NCBI RefSeq assembly: GCF_001831515.1 | Contig: NZ_KV825628.1 | Span: 154,586-205,710, forward strand | Direction of reading: 5' to 3' | DNA length: 51,125 nucleotides | DNA from: Corynebacterium sp. HMSC074A01 | GTDB taxonomy: Bacteria; Actinomycetota; Actinomycetes; Mycobacteriales; Mycobacteriaceae | In this document: piece by piece, positions 44,334 through 51,093 of the stretch | Position numbering within the stretch: position 1 is the stretch's first letter | How the letters are laid out: the number at the start of each line of letters is the position of its first letter | Program-made: the position numbers and the translations under genes | Notes under the pieces: generated by a model | The model's database searches: none | What the model saw: only the letters and a program-made list of their open reading frames with translations | Told to the model about the DNA's origin: nothing

Positions 44334-44338
44334 TTCCC

Positions 44339-44351
44339 GCTTATCGACGCC
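44339..44351 (+). repeat. 13-mer GCTTATCGACGCC, exact copy after abgT
   Basis: Non-coding copy, between the abgT-type stop codon and its terminator. Confidence 0.5.
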
Positions 44352-44358
44352 CCGTTCA

Positions 44359-44403
44359 CCCCGGCCCCGCCTCCTCCCCCAAGGAGCGCGGGGCCGGGTT
44401 TTG
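44359..44403 (+). terminator. Terminator of the AbgT-type gene
   Basis: CCCGGCCCCGC and GCGGGGCCGGG pair, with CTCCT/AGGAG inside, followed by TTTTGGG. Confidence 0.88.
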
Positions 44404-44504
44404 GGCAGGCCTGCTCCGCCGAACTGCGTTTTAAAATGTTGCACAGGTGTCATGCAGACGTTTTAATTGGAGAGTCCAGTTTCTCGTCATTTTGAAAGAT
44501 TTCC

Positions 44505-45092
44505 ATGAATAACTTCAAAGACATCAACAAGCTCCTCGGCAACGTTGAAGCCCTCATCCCCCAGATCGTCGGCGCAATTGTGGCACTGACCGCGCTGATC
44601 GGCACCGTCGCTGGCCTTGCTGAGAACGGCAGCAGCATCAACCCGGGCAAGGGTGACTCTGGCGTCGTCGCGCCCTCCGACCCGAAGCAGGCACAGGAAA
44701 AGCTGCTGATCCCGGGCAGCAGGGACGGCATCACCTACAACCACGTCGACTACGGCGTCGAGGTCAAGGTTGGCGACAAGGTCTACACCGATTCTGCCCG
44801 AAACGGCAAGTGCAATTTCAACAACCACTGCTACGTGGAGCGCAAGCTGAACAGCGAATTCCGAAAGGCCACCTTCACGGCGGTGTGGGATGAGAACATC
44901 ATCAACGACGAAGTTGAAGAGGGCAAGGTCGAGGTGTATGTCAATGGCAACCTCACCCAGAGCAAGATCGTAAAGAAGGGCACCGCAGTTAACTTCGACG
45001 TGCCGGTCAGCAAGGTTGACACCCTGAAAATCAAGCTCCCCACGCGCACAGGACAGGGTCTCTCGATCATCAACGGTGTGCTGTCCCGCTAA
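44505..45092 (+). CDS. Orphan membrane-anchored protein
   Basis: 195 residues. One N-terminal membrane segment (about 18-40, PQIVGAIVALTALIGTVAGL) is followed by a Gly/Ser/Pro linker and an external beta-rich domain (about 68-195) that starts GITYNHVDYGVEVKVGDKVY. A CNFNNHC pair may form a disulfide. The middle part (FTAVWDENIINDEVEEGKVE, then VYVNGNLTQ) looks like a carbohydrate-binding NPCBM-type jelly roll, but this is weak. It has more A+T and Lys than flanking genes, stands alone between two terminators, and is probably acquired. Confidence 0.7.
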   Translation: MNNFKDINKLLGNVEALIPQIVGAIVALTALIGTVAGLAENGSSINPGKGDSGVVAPSDPKQAQEKLLIPGSRDGITYNHVDYGVEVKVGDKVYTDSARNGKCNFNNHCYVERKLNSEFRKATFTAVWDENIINDEVEEGKVEVYVNGNLTQSKIVKKGTAVNFDVPVSKVDTLKIKLPTRTGQGLSIINGVLSR

Positions 45093-45110
45093 AATCAAAC
45101 AGCACCAATG

Positions 45111-45156
45111 AAGTGGGCGAGGTCTGGAAAACCAGACCCCGCCCACTTTTTGTTTG
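45111..45156 (+). terminator. Terminator of the orphan membrane protein gene
   Basis: AAGTGGGCG...GGTCTGG and CCAGACC...CGCCCACTT pair around AAAA and are followed by TTTGTTTG. It also faces the minus-strand remnant on the other side. Confidence 0.9.
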
Positions 45157-45165
45157 CGCTAACCG

Positions 45166-45441
45166 CTACCACTCACCAGCGTCTATGTCCTCATCGACCG
45201 GCTCGTCGAACACCTCGACAGCCTCCTGCTCCGCAATCATCGCCTCTTGCGCCGGCCACATCTGCGACGCACACTGCTGCGTCCAACCCGACGTACCGTC
45301 AGTGAAGAACGTCGTCCCCGTTTCGTGAATACTCGGGTCGCCACACGATGCGATCTGCTTCTCCATCACCTGCGGCGCTTCCTGGCCGGGCGCCCCGGTA
45401 AAGCCGATCACGGGCTCCGCCTCCGCCAGGTAGATCTTTTG
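45166..45441 (-). pseudogene. 3' fragment of a truncated gene
   Basis: An open minus-strand frame follows a TAA at 45444-45442 and reads KIYLAEAEPVIGFTGAPG, then EKQIASCGDPS, FFTDGTSGWTQQCASQMW and an acidic tail. No good start or ribosome site exists; the first start-like codon is a GTG at 45411. The sequence looks like the C-terminal end of an exported corynebacterial protein with two cysteines, cut off near 45441. The 45442-45606 stretch has no supported gene. Confidence 0.45.
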
Positions 45442-45606
45442 TTAGGGGGCCACCAACAGCGAATGTCCCGAAGCGGATCATCCACAGGCGAGTGCGCCAG
45501 ACCTGTGCATACATCCTGTTCACGTGGCTGCGCTATCAACGTCTCATTCTGGAATTGGCGCATAGGTTAAGGTCGTTAGTGCCCACCCGACAGGAGAACA
45601 CCCCGC

Positions 45607-46308
45607 ATGTATCAACTCTTCATTGACGAGTCCTACCAGAAAGGTCACTATTACGTGGCGGGCGTCCTCGTCGACGAAAAGCAAAGTGAGGCCTTGGTGA
45701 CGCGGCTCGACGAACTTGCCGACGGTCTGCGAGAGCGCAATAGCTGGCTTGCTTCACCTGAGTTTCATGGCCATGCCCTGATGAATGGGTTAGACGACTG
45801 GAAAAGCCTCACCGGTAAGTTTGGAGCGCGCGTGTCCATTTACCAGAAGGTGCTGCACGCAATACAGAACTCGGGTGCCCGAGTCTACCTCGAAGGCGTT
45901 GATGTTAACCGGCTTAATGCGCGATACAAGTACCCGGATAGTCCTCACGAGGTGGCGCTCCGCCACACGCTAGAGCGCGTCAATGAGTATTGCGCATTCA
46001 ACGGGAAGATGTGCAAGGTCATTGCCGACATGGTGCCGCAGCAAGATGATTTTAACGAGGCAATCCAAGGATTTACCCGTGTCAGCACTCCGGGCTACCG
46101 CAGCCAAAAACTACTTTGCGTTGACGGCGACATCGAGTTTGTTGACTCTAGGGAAAGTAGGGGTGTGCAGGCAGCAGACATGTCCGTCTATGTGCTGCGC
46201 CGCCACCGAGAAGAGACAACCGCTAGTAAGTCGGCACGCAGGGCGACCGCGCGACTAGTAAAGGCACTCGGTCCCGCTCTCGTCCACGAGCGGAAGTGGC
46301 TTCCTTAG
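45607..46308 (+). CDS. DUF3800 family protein
   Basis: 233 residues with CAGGAGAA before the ATG. It starts MYQLFIDESYQKGHYYVAGV, the DUF3800 hallmark (IDES near the N-terminus with conserved acidic residues); later acidic residues occur in VIADMVP and CVDGDIEFVDSRESRGVQAADM. The conserved Asp/Glu and QAAD pattern suggests a metal-dependent nuclease-like fold. The family is frequent in phages, islands and anti-phage neighbourhoods but has no settled function. A second DUF3800 gene lies at 50164. A+T is above the window average. Confidence 0.85.
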   Translation: MYQLFIDESYQKGHYYVAGVLVDEKQSEALVTRLDELADGLRERNSWLASPEFHGHALMNGLDDWKSLTGKFGARVSIYQKVLHAIQNSGARVYLEGVDVNRLNARYKYPDSPHEVALRHTLERVNEYCAFNGKMCKVIADMVPQQDDFNEAIQGFTRVSTPGYRSQKLLCVDGDIEFVDSRESRGVQAADMSVYVLRRHREETTASKSARRATARLVKALGPALVHERKWLP

Positions 46309-46321
46309 CTCAGAAAAAGCT

Positions 46322-46342
46322 CTGGAGCCTACGCGGCTCCAG
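46322..46342 (+). terminator. Weak terminator-like hairpin
   Basis: CTGGAGCC and GGCTCCAG around TACGC, just after the DUF3800 stop codon. It lacks a T tract. Confidence 0.4.
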
Positions 46343-46473
46343 GCGACAACGTTCCGGTATCCGGCTCGTCGTAGCCTTAATTTAACCCATTTTGGCGCTT
46401 TTGGTCAAGATTTTGCACAGCTGAAATTGCGCCCCTCGTACACGAAGAAACCCCGAGGCATATCAATTCCCGC

Positions 46474-46737
46474 TCACCGCTCCGGAAACAGCGCAATCCC
46501 CCACACACCCACTACCACGGCAACCGCCACGAGCAGCCACCACGCCACCCCACGCGGCCGCGTAAGCCAGATGTCCGCCACCAGCCACACCAGACTCGGC
46601 ACGCCGAGTGCCAGCCCGAGAAACGTCAGCGCCCGCCAGTCCGGCAGCTGCCCGGCGCTGAGCAGCATCACCACGCCCAGCCCAAGCAGTCCCCCGGCGA
46701 GCGCGCGCGGGCGGGGCCATCCAACGGGAATTATCAT
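46474..46737 (-). CDS. Small membrane protein
   Basis: 87 residues from ATG at 46737 (MIIPVGWPRPRALAGG); an ATG at 46785 would overlap the divergent gene's start. Three hydrophobic segments fill most of the sequence (ALAGGLLGLGVVMLLSAG, LTFLGLALGVPSLVWLVAD, VAWWLLVAVAVVVGVWGIAL). The family is not recognised. No good ribosome site is seen, so the start is uncertain. Confidence 0.5.
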   Translation of the reverse strand: MIIPVGWPRPRALAGGLLGLGVVMLLSAGQLPDWRALTFLGLALGVPSLVWLVADIWLTRPRGVAWWLLVAVAVVVGVWGIALFPER

Positions 46738-46769
46738 GCGCCCGATGCTACCGGCCCGGCCGCGCACGA

Positions 46770-46775
46770 TACGCT
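46770..46775 (+). promoter_or_regulatory. Putative -10 hexamer before the phytoene-synthase-like gene
   Basis: TACGCT ends 8 nt before the ATG at 46784 and no ribosome site is present, which suggests a leaderless transcript. Confidence 0.35.
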
Positions 46776-46783
46776 TATGCATC

Positions 46784-47602
46784 ATGACCGGCAGCTACTT
46801 GGACACTTACGACGCCGCCTGCAACCGCGCAGCCGCGCAGGTCATGGCGCACTACTCCACCAGCTTCTCACTGTCCACCAAGCTGCTGCCGCAGCCGATG
46901 CGCACCGACATCCGCAACCTCTACGCCGTAGTCCGCATCGCCGACGAGATTGTCGACGGCACCACCTCCCAAGCCAACACCTGCCCCGCCACCGCCCTCA
47001 ACGCCTACGAGAACGCCGTCCTCCACGCACCCGCGCACCGCTTCCACACCGACCCGGTCCTGCACGCCTACGCCACCACCGCCCGAGCCTGCCGCTTCCC
47101 CGACGACGAGGTCCGCGCCTTCTTCGCCTCCATGCGCTCAGACCTACCCGACCAGCCGGACCTGCCGCTTTCCACATACATCTACGGCTCCGCCGAGGTC
47201 ATCGGCCTGCTCTGCCTGCGCGTGTTCTTCCGAGGCAACGACGCCGCGCTCACCCCGCAACTGATCGACGGTGCCCGCGCACTCGGCTCCGCCTTCCAAA
47301 AGATCAACTTCCTGCGCGACCAAGCCGAAGACTCAGCCCTCGGCCGCCGCTACACCAAGCACTCGCTTATCGACGCCCCCGTCCACCCCTTCATCCCCGA
47401 AATCCGCACCGAACTCGCCCAGGCCAAACAACAGATCCCCAACCTGCCGCCACGGGTTCGCCCGGCGGTGCGGGCAGCCACCGCGATCTTTGAAGACCTC
47501 ACCGACCGCATCGAGGCCACCCCACCAGACACGCTTCGCACTACCCGCATCCGCGTGCCTAACCACCGCAAACTCGCGCTTGCAGCCCGGGCCCTGCGCT
47601 AA
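46784..47602 (+). CDS. Squalene/phytoene synthase-family protein
   Basis: 272 residues from ATG at 46784. Both aspartate-rich prenyl-diphosphate motifs are there: IADEIVDG (about 48-55) and NFLRDQAED (about 175-183), along with YSTSFSLSTKLLP at the start and GSAFQKIN before motif 2. It condenses two prenyl diphosphates head to head, most simply geranylgeranyl diphosphate to phytoene. No carotenoid desaturase, crtE or regulator gene is adjacent, so the pathway must be split or this enzyme makes another product. The 3' end overlaps the next gene by 4 nt. Confidence 0.87.
   Translation: MTGSYLDTYDAACNRAAAQVMAHYSTSFSLSTKLLPQPMRTDIRNLYAVVRIADEIVDGTTSQANTCPATALNAYENAVLHAPAHRFHTDPVLHAYATTARACRFPDDEVRAFFASMRSDLPDQPDLPLSTYIYGSAEVIGLLCLRVFFRGNDAALTPQLIDGARALGSAFQKINFLRDQAEDSALGRRYTKHSLIDAPVHPFIPEIRTELAQAKQQIPNLPPRVRPAVRAATAIFEDLTDRIEATPPDTLRTTRIRVPNHRKLALAARALR
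47365..47377 (+). repeat. 13-mer GCTTATCGACGCC, exact copy
   Basis: Within the phytoene-synthase-like gene, coding for SLIDAP with a CTT codon. Confidence 0.5.
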
Positions 47603-48234
47603 CAGGTCTGCAGCTTGTCGGTGAACTGCTTCGGCGCGCCCTGCCCCCGCAGCGTTGCCGTGTTGTAGCACTTGAACCCGGTGTTCGTCTCCCCATCCGG
47701 CTTCACCACTGCCCACTTGTCACCATTCGCCCGAAACGCGACGATCCAGTCGGTCTGCTTCGCACCGGCGACAGCCCACTTGCCGTCGCAGTACTGCACC
47801 GTCGTTCCCGTCGGCGCAGGCCAACCCGGCACGATCGCGTCAAAGGCACCCGGCTGGCACGATGCGTTCTTCTCCTGCTTGCCCGCGCTCAGCGCCGGGA
47901 TCGCCAGCCCCGCAGCACCGGCAAGCGCGCCGAGCTCGCCCAGCCCCGGCACCTGCGGCAGCTCGAGCCCGGGTACGTCAATCAGCCCCTGGGAGACAGC
48001 AAAGTAACTGCCAGCACCTACGAGCGCCAGCACGCCGAGGCTAATGCCCACAATCGCGCCAGTGCTTAGCGACGACCCCGCGTCCCCCTCCTGGCCTTCA
48101 TCCCCAGCCGAGCTACCAGAGCTGGATTCCTGCTCAGCGACAGGGGCATCCGGCACCTCCTGGGCGTAGGCGGGCGTAACGGTGGTACAGGCGACGGCAG
48201 CGGCGACGCCCAGCGGCAGCAGTGTCTTCTTCAT
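47599..48234 (-). CDS. Secreted protein with internal membrane segment
   Basis: 211 residues from ATG at 48234. Signal peptide (about 1-24, ending TPAYAQ), then an acidic Ser/Gly linker, a membrane segment (about 55-78, GAIVGISLGVLALVGAGSYF), and a C-terminal domain with four cysteines (SCQPG, YCDGKW, KCYNT, final TC) that fits a small disulfide-bonded fold. WAVAGAKQTDWIVAFRANGD is its most conserved-looking part. The function is unknown; it may be an envelope sensor or ligand-binding protein. Confidence 0.75.
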   Translation of the reverse strand: MKKTLLPLGVAAAVACTTVTPAYAQEVPDAPVAEQESSSGSSAGDEGQEGDAGSSLSTGAIVGISLGVLALVGAGSYFAVSQGLIDVPGLELPQVPGLGELGALAGAAGLAIPALSAGKQEKNASCQPGAFDAIVPGWPAPTGTTVQYCDGKWAVAGAKQTDWIVAFRANGDKWAVVKPDGETNTGFKCYNTATLRGQGAPKQFTDKLQTC

Positions 48235-48262
48235 GCCCACTACCCTACCCCCGGTTTTCGCT

Positions 48263-49180
48263 CTACGCGTCTGCTGCGGCGGCGATCGCTTCGGCAGTGG
48301 CAAGATCCTGCCACGGCATGCCGACGGTCTTGCACACCACACGACGATCGCGTGCGAGCTCCACCTCGCCGCGCACGACCTGCGCCATGGTGACCAGGTC
48401 CTCGCGTGCAACGGTGCCTTCCTCGGTAGCAAGCACGACGTCTCCTGCCTCCCGGTAGGCCACCGTGGGGTCTTCGACGATCACCTGCGCGCCCTCGAAG
48501 ACATCGGCGGCAAGCTCGCGAGTATCGGCCGTGTGAGCGCCCACCGCCAGCACGATCGCGCGCTCGCCAAGATCTGCAGCGTGCAGGATCGGGGCGGGGG
48601 CTGTCGTCGCGGTAATGACGAGCTCAGCATTCTTGACCGCGTCCTTGGCTGCATCCGTGCCGGACTCTACCCAGTCGTAGGAGAAGTCCGCCGGCTCAGT
48701 AAGCGAGACAAAAGTAATGCGCAGCTCACGGACGCCATCGAGCACGCTTTCCAGCGTGGCCGCATGACCGAGCCCCTGTGCGCCGGTGCCAAAGATAACG
48801 ACGTCGAGCGGTTCCTCGGAGGCCGTCAGCAGCTCAACCACCGGCGCGATGGAGGCGGCCGGAGTGCGCAGCGCGGTCAGCGACGTGGCATCAATAAGCG
48901 TGTGCGGCGTGAGCGTCTTCGCGCCCATCAGCAGGTACGAGCCTTGCACGAGCGGAACGTCTTCGGTGGAGTCGGAAGGCTGGATGCCGAGGATCTTCAC
49001 TCCAACCGCGCTGTCTGTAGCCGAAGGCATGAGGTGCATCTCGCCGTGTGGGAGCTGGACTTTCTCCCGCAGGGGGTCCGTTGCGGGATCAAACCCTTCG
49101 GCAAGCGTGTCGCGCAAAGCGGCGACCGCCGCAGCCGGGGTAAGTGTGGCAAAAACCTGGTCGTGGCTAATAAAACGCAT
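48263..49180 (-). CDS. Ornithine cyclodeaminase/mu-crystallin family protein
   Basis: 305 residues from ATG at 49180 (MRFISHDQVFATL). The N-terminal part has GEMHLMPS and VGVKILG (substrate-lysine region) and the Rossmann part has VVIFGTGAQGLGHAATL (about 123-139) for NAD(P). LTALRTPAASIAPVVELL is the family's RT.A motif. These enzymes deaminate ornithine to proline or reduce imines. The substrate is uncertain. Confidence 0.9.
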   Translation of the reverse strand: MRFISHDQVFATLTPAAAVAALRDTLAEGFDPATDPLREKVQLPHGEMHLMPSATDSAVGVKILGIQPSDSTEDVPLVQGSYLLMGAKTLTPHTLIDATSLTALRTPAASIAPVVELLTASEEPLDVVIFGTGAQGLGHAATLESVLDGVRELRITFVSLTEPADFSYDWVESGTDAAKDAVKNAELVITATTAPAPILHAADLGERAIVLAVGAHTADTRELAADVFEGAQVIVEDPTVAYREAGDVVLATEEGTVAREDLVTMAQVVRGEVELARDRRVVCKTVGMPWQDLATAEAIAAAADA

Positions 49181-49236
49181 AGGCCCCACCCTACGTGGTG
49201 TAGGACAGGGCCGAGGTAAAGGAAGAAATCTCGCGT

Positions 49237-49611
49237 TTACCTACGGTGCTGCTGGGCTGGCGAAGGAATGACGCCGGGCAGCGGGTTCGGGATCATGCCC
49301 TGAAGCACCATGTAGTACCAGGTGGAGCCGACGGCAAAGGAGCCCAAAAGGGCGGTCATGATGATGTCGAAACGGCTAGCGTGCTTGACCACTTCAGTGA
49401 AGCCGCCTGCGGCAACTGCGTCGTCGAAGCTGGAGCCGGCGGCGCGCTCGTAGCTGTTCTTGACAGAGCTCATGTCGTTCACCACGACAGTCGCGTCGCG
49501 TTGGAACGCTTCAACGTTGGAATATGGACTTGCGGCGTGTGCGCTAACTGGAGAAAAAGCGGCGCTGGCCACGGCTAATGCGGTGGCGGCGGAGAGGGTA
49601 CGATTCTGCAT
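49237..49611 (-). CDS. Small secreted protein with C-terminal membrane segment
   Basis: 124 residues from ATG at 49611. A signal peptide (about 1-27, ending SAHAAS) is followed by a helical region (AFQRDATVVVNDMSSVKNSY) and a membrane segment near residues 85-105 (IIMTALLGSFAVGSTWYYMV), ending in a Pro-rich tail. Corynebacteria have many such small envelope proteins of unknown role. It diverges from tRNA-Asn. Confidence 0.75.
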   Translation of the reverse strand: MQNRTLSAATALAVASAAFSPVSAHAASPYSNVEAFQRDATVVVNDMSSVKNSYERAAGSSFDDAVAAGGFTEVVKHASRFDIIMTALLGSFAVGSTWYYMVLQGMIPNPLPGVIPSPAQQHRR

Positions 49612-49759
49612 GACACACACAGTAACACTTTTTTGTATCGTTTGTCCTATTTGGCCTACCTGACCTGCCGATTTGTTTCTTTTTAGAAGATAAGACAGAA
49701 TAAGTACTCGTTGCACAGAGCGCAGCGGGAACGCAGCAGGACGGCAACAAAGTGAATAT

Positions 49760-49832
49760 TCCTCCATAGCTCAGTTGGCAGAGCATTCGACTGTTAATCG
49801 AAGGGTCACTGGTTCGAGCCCAGTTGGAGGAG
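49760..49832 (+). tRNA. tRNA-Asn (anticodon GTT)
   Basis: 73 nt without encoded CCA. Acceptor arm TCCTCCA/TGGAGGA, anticodon stem TTCGA/TCGAA with loop CTGTTAA, and T arm GGTTCGAGCC. Its 3' end is followed by accessory DNA. Confidence 0.96.
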
Positions 49833-49845
49833 CTGTACTTGTAAG

Positions 49846-49886
49846 GCCCCGCGCCCGACTGAAATGACCGGTCGGACGCGGGGTTT
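49846..49886 (+). terminator. Terminator of tRNA-Asn
   Basis: CCCCGCG..CCGAC and GTCGG.CGCGGGG pair, followed by TTT. Confidence 0.82.
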
Positions 49887-50105
49887 CACGTTTGGTCGGG
49901 CATGCTTTCGCAAGTTCCATTCCTTCCTGAACCCTTAACATAAACCAGCACCCCCGAGGTTCACTAAGTCCTCACCCATTACACCCCCAACCCACAGGCA
50001 GACAGTTTTGCCGGAAAACAAGTTGCGGCGCTCCCTCGCACCCTATAACCTTCTAGATGTAAGCCAGGCGTTGAGCTTTTGCAAGAATACCCCGGGCAAC
50101 AACTC

Positions 50106-50133
50106 CGAGGACCTCGCCATTGCGAGGTCCTCG
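50106..50133 (+). other. Perfect hairpin before the second DUF3800 gene
   Basis: CGAGGACCTCGC and GCGAGGTCCTCG pair without mismatch around a CATT loop, 30 nt before the ATG. No T tract follows, so a leader element is as likely as a terminator. The rest of 49887-50163 shows no supported gene. Confidence 0.6.
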
Positions 50134-50163
50134 CGCCATTTATTCTATCGACCCGGGGGCAGA

Positions 50164-51057
50164 ATGCTACTGGCATATATCGACGAAATTGGATCGCCTG
50201 GGGCTCTTGTTCACCCCTCGCACTCTCGATTCGCCGACAGCCCCGCTTTCGGGTACGGAGGTTTCATTCTTCCCGAGGATAATGCTCGACAATTTGGGGC
50301 TCACTTCGCGCATAAAAAGAGGCAGTTCTTCCAAAACGATATTCCGGATGGTCGTGACCCCGGCAGGTGGGAGCGAAAAGGCGCAGATTTGCTTTTTGCT
50401 CGAGCTGCGGAGGATCGACCTCAGAACCTTAGGCTTCTGGGAAGCCTAATATCAAAGCTCCGCAGTCTCGATGGGCAACTCTTTTATTATGCGGAAGAAA
50501 AACCAATCGGTACTCCAAAAGAAACCAACTGCTCTTCTCGTGAGTTCCTGGAACGCGAACAAACCTCCATGCGAGAAACGCTTAACCGCATCGCCCGCCA
50601 CGCAGATTCTCTAGACCAATCAGTGCTAGTCATGATGGACCAAATTAACGAAAAGTCCCGCAAGCAACGGCTGCCGCAAATGTACGCGCATATTTTTGGA
50701 CGAGCATCTGACTTTCCGGAAATGCGCAGAATTGTCGAGCCACCAATGCATATCGATAGTGAACTATCTTCGAATATCCAATTCGCCGACTGGTTATGTG
50801 CCCTCTACAAGCGGGCGATCGAATACCAACTTGTGCATGACTCACGCTACCCCTGGGTCCCCAGAGCAAAGCAATTTTACGCAGCGCGTGGGGCTTTTAC
50901 CCATGATTCAAAGCTGCATCTTTTCCAAAGGGCACTAGAAGATCTCCACCACTCTGAAATTATCTACCCGAAAAGGCCCGTGATTGACAGCAACAAAACC
51001 TCGAGGATGAATCAACTGAAACTCGAGGCGATCCGAAAAGCGACCTTCAAGGAGTGA
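50164..51057 (+). CDS. DUF3800 family protein, second copy in the window
   Basis: 297 residues from ATG at 50164, with GGGGGCAG before it; the longer frame from 50008 has no site and crosses the hairpin. It starts MLLAYIDEIGSPG, close to the YIDESG hallmark of DUF3800, and has VMMDQINEKS and NIQFADWLCALYKRAIEY at the later acidic and QxAD positions. It belongs to a different subfamily from the 233-residue protein at 45607. A+T content is clearly above the core genes. It lies between tRNA-Asn and an apparent IS end, so horizontal transfer is likely. Confidence 0.85.
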   Translation: MLLAYIDEIGSPGALVHPSHSRFADSPAFGYGGFILPEDNARQFGAHFAHKKRQFFQNDIPDGRDPGRWERKGADLLFARAAEDRPQNLRLLGSLISKLRSLDGQLFYYAEEKPIGTPKETNCSSREFLEREQTSMRETLNRIARHADSLDQSVLVMMDQINEKSRKQRLPQMYAHIFGRASDFPEMRRIVEPPMHIDSELSSNIQFADWLCALYKRAIEYQLVHDSRYPWVPRAKQFYAARGAFTHDSKLHLFQRALEDLHHSEIIYPKRPVIDSNKTSRMNQLKLEAIRKATFKE

Positions 51058-51093
51058 ATCATGCGGCCGACCGTTGAGTAGCGGTGTCGAGAC

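Noticed and set aside
45299..45523. Minus-strand frame with TFAVGGPLTKDLPGG as a transposase fragment
   Set aside because: It is short, lies in another frame of the truncated gene and shows no recognisable transposase motif.
17553..47377. The 13-mer as DnaA boxes
   Set aside because: TTATCGAC lacks the TTATCCACA core (TTGTCCACA in actinobacteria) and the copies are spread through coding genes rather than clustered.
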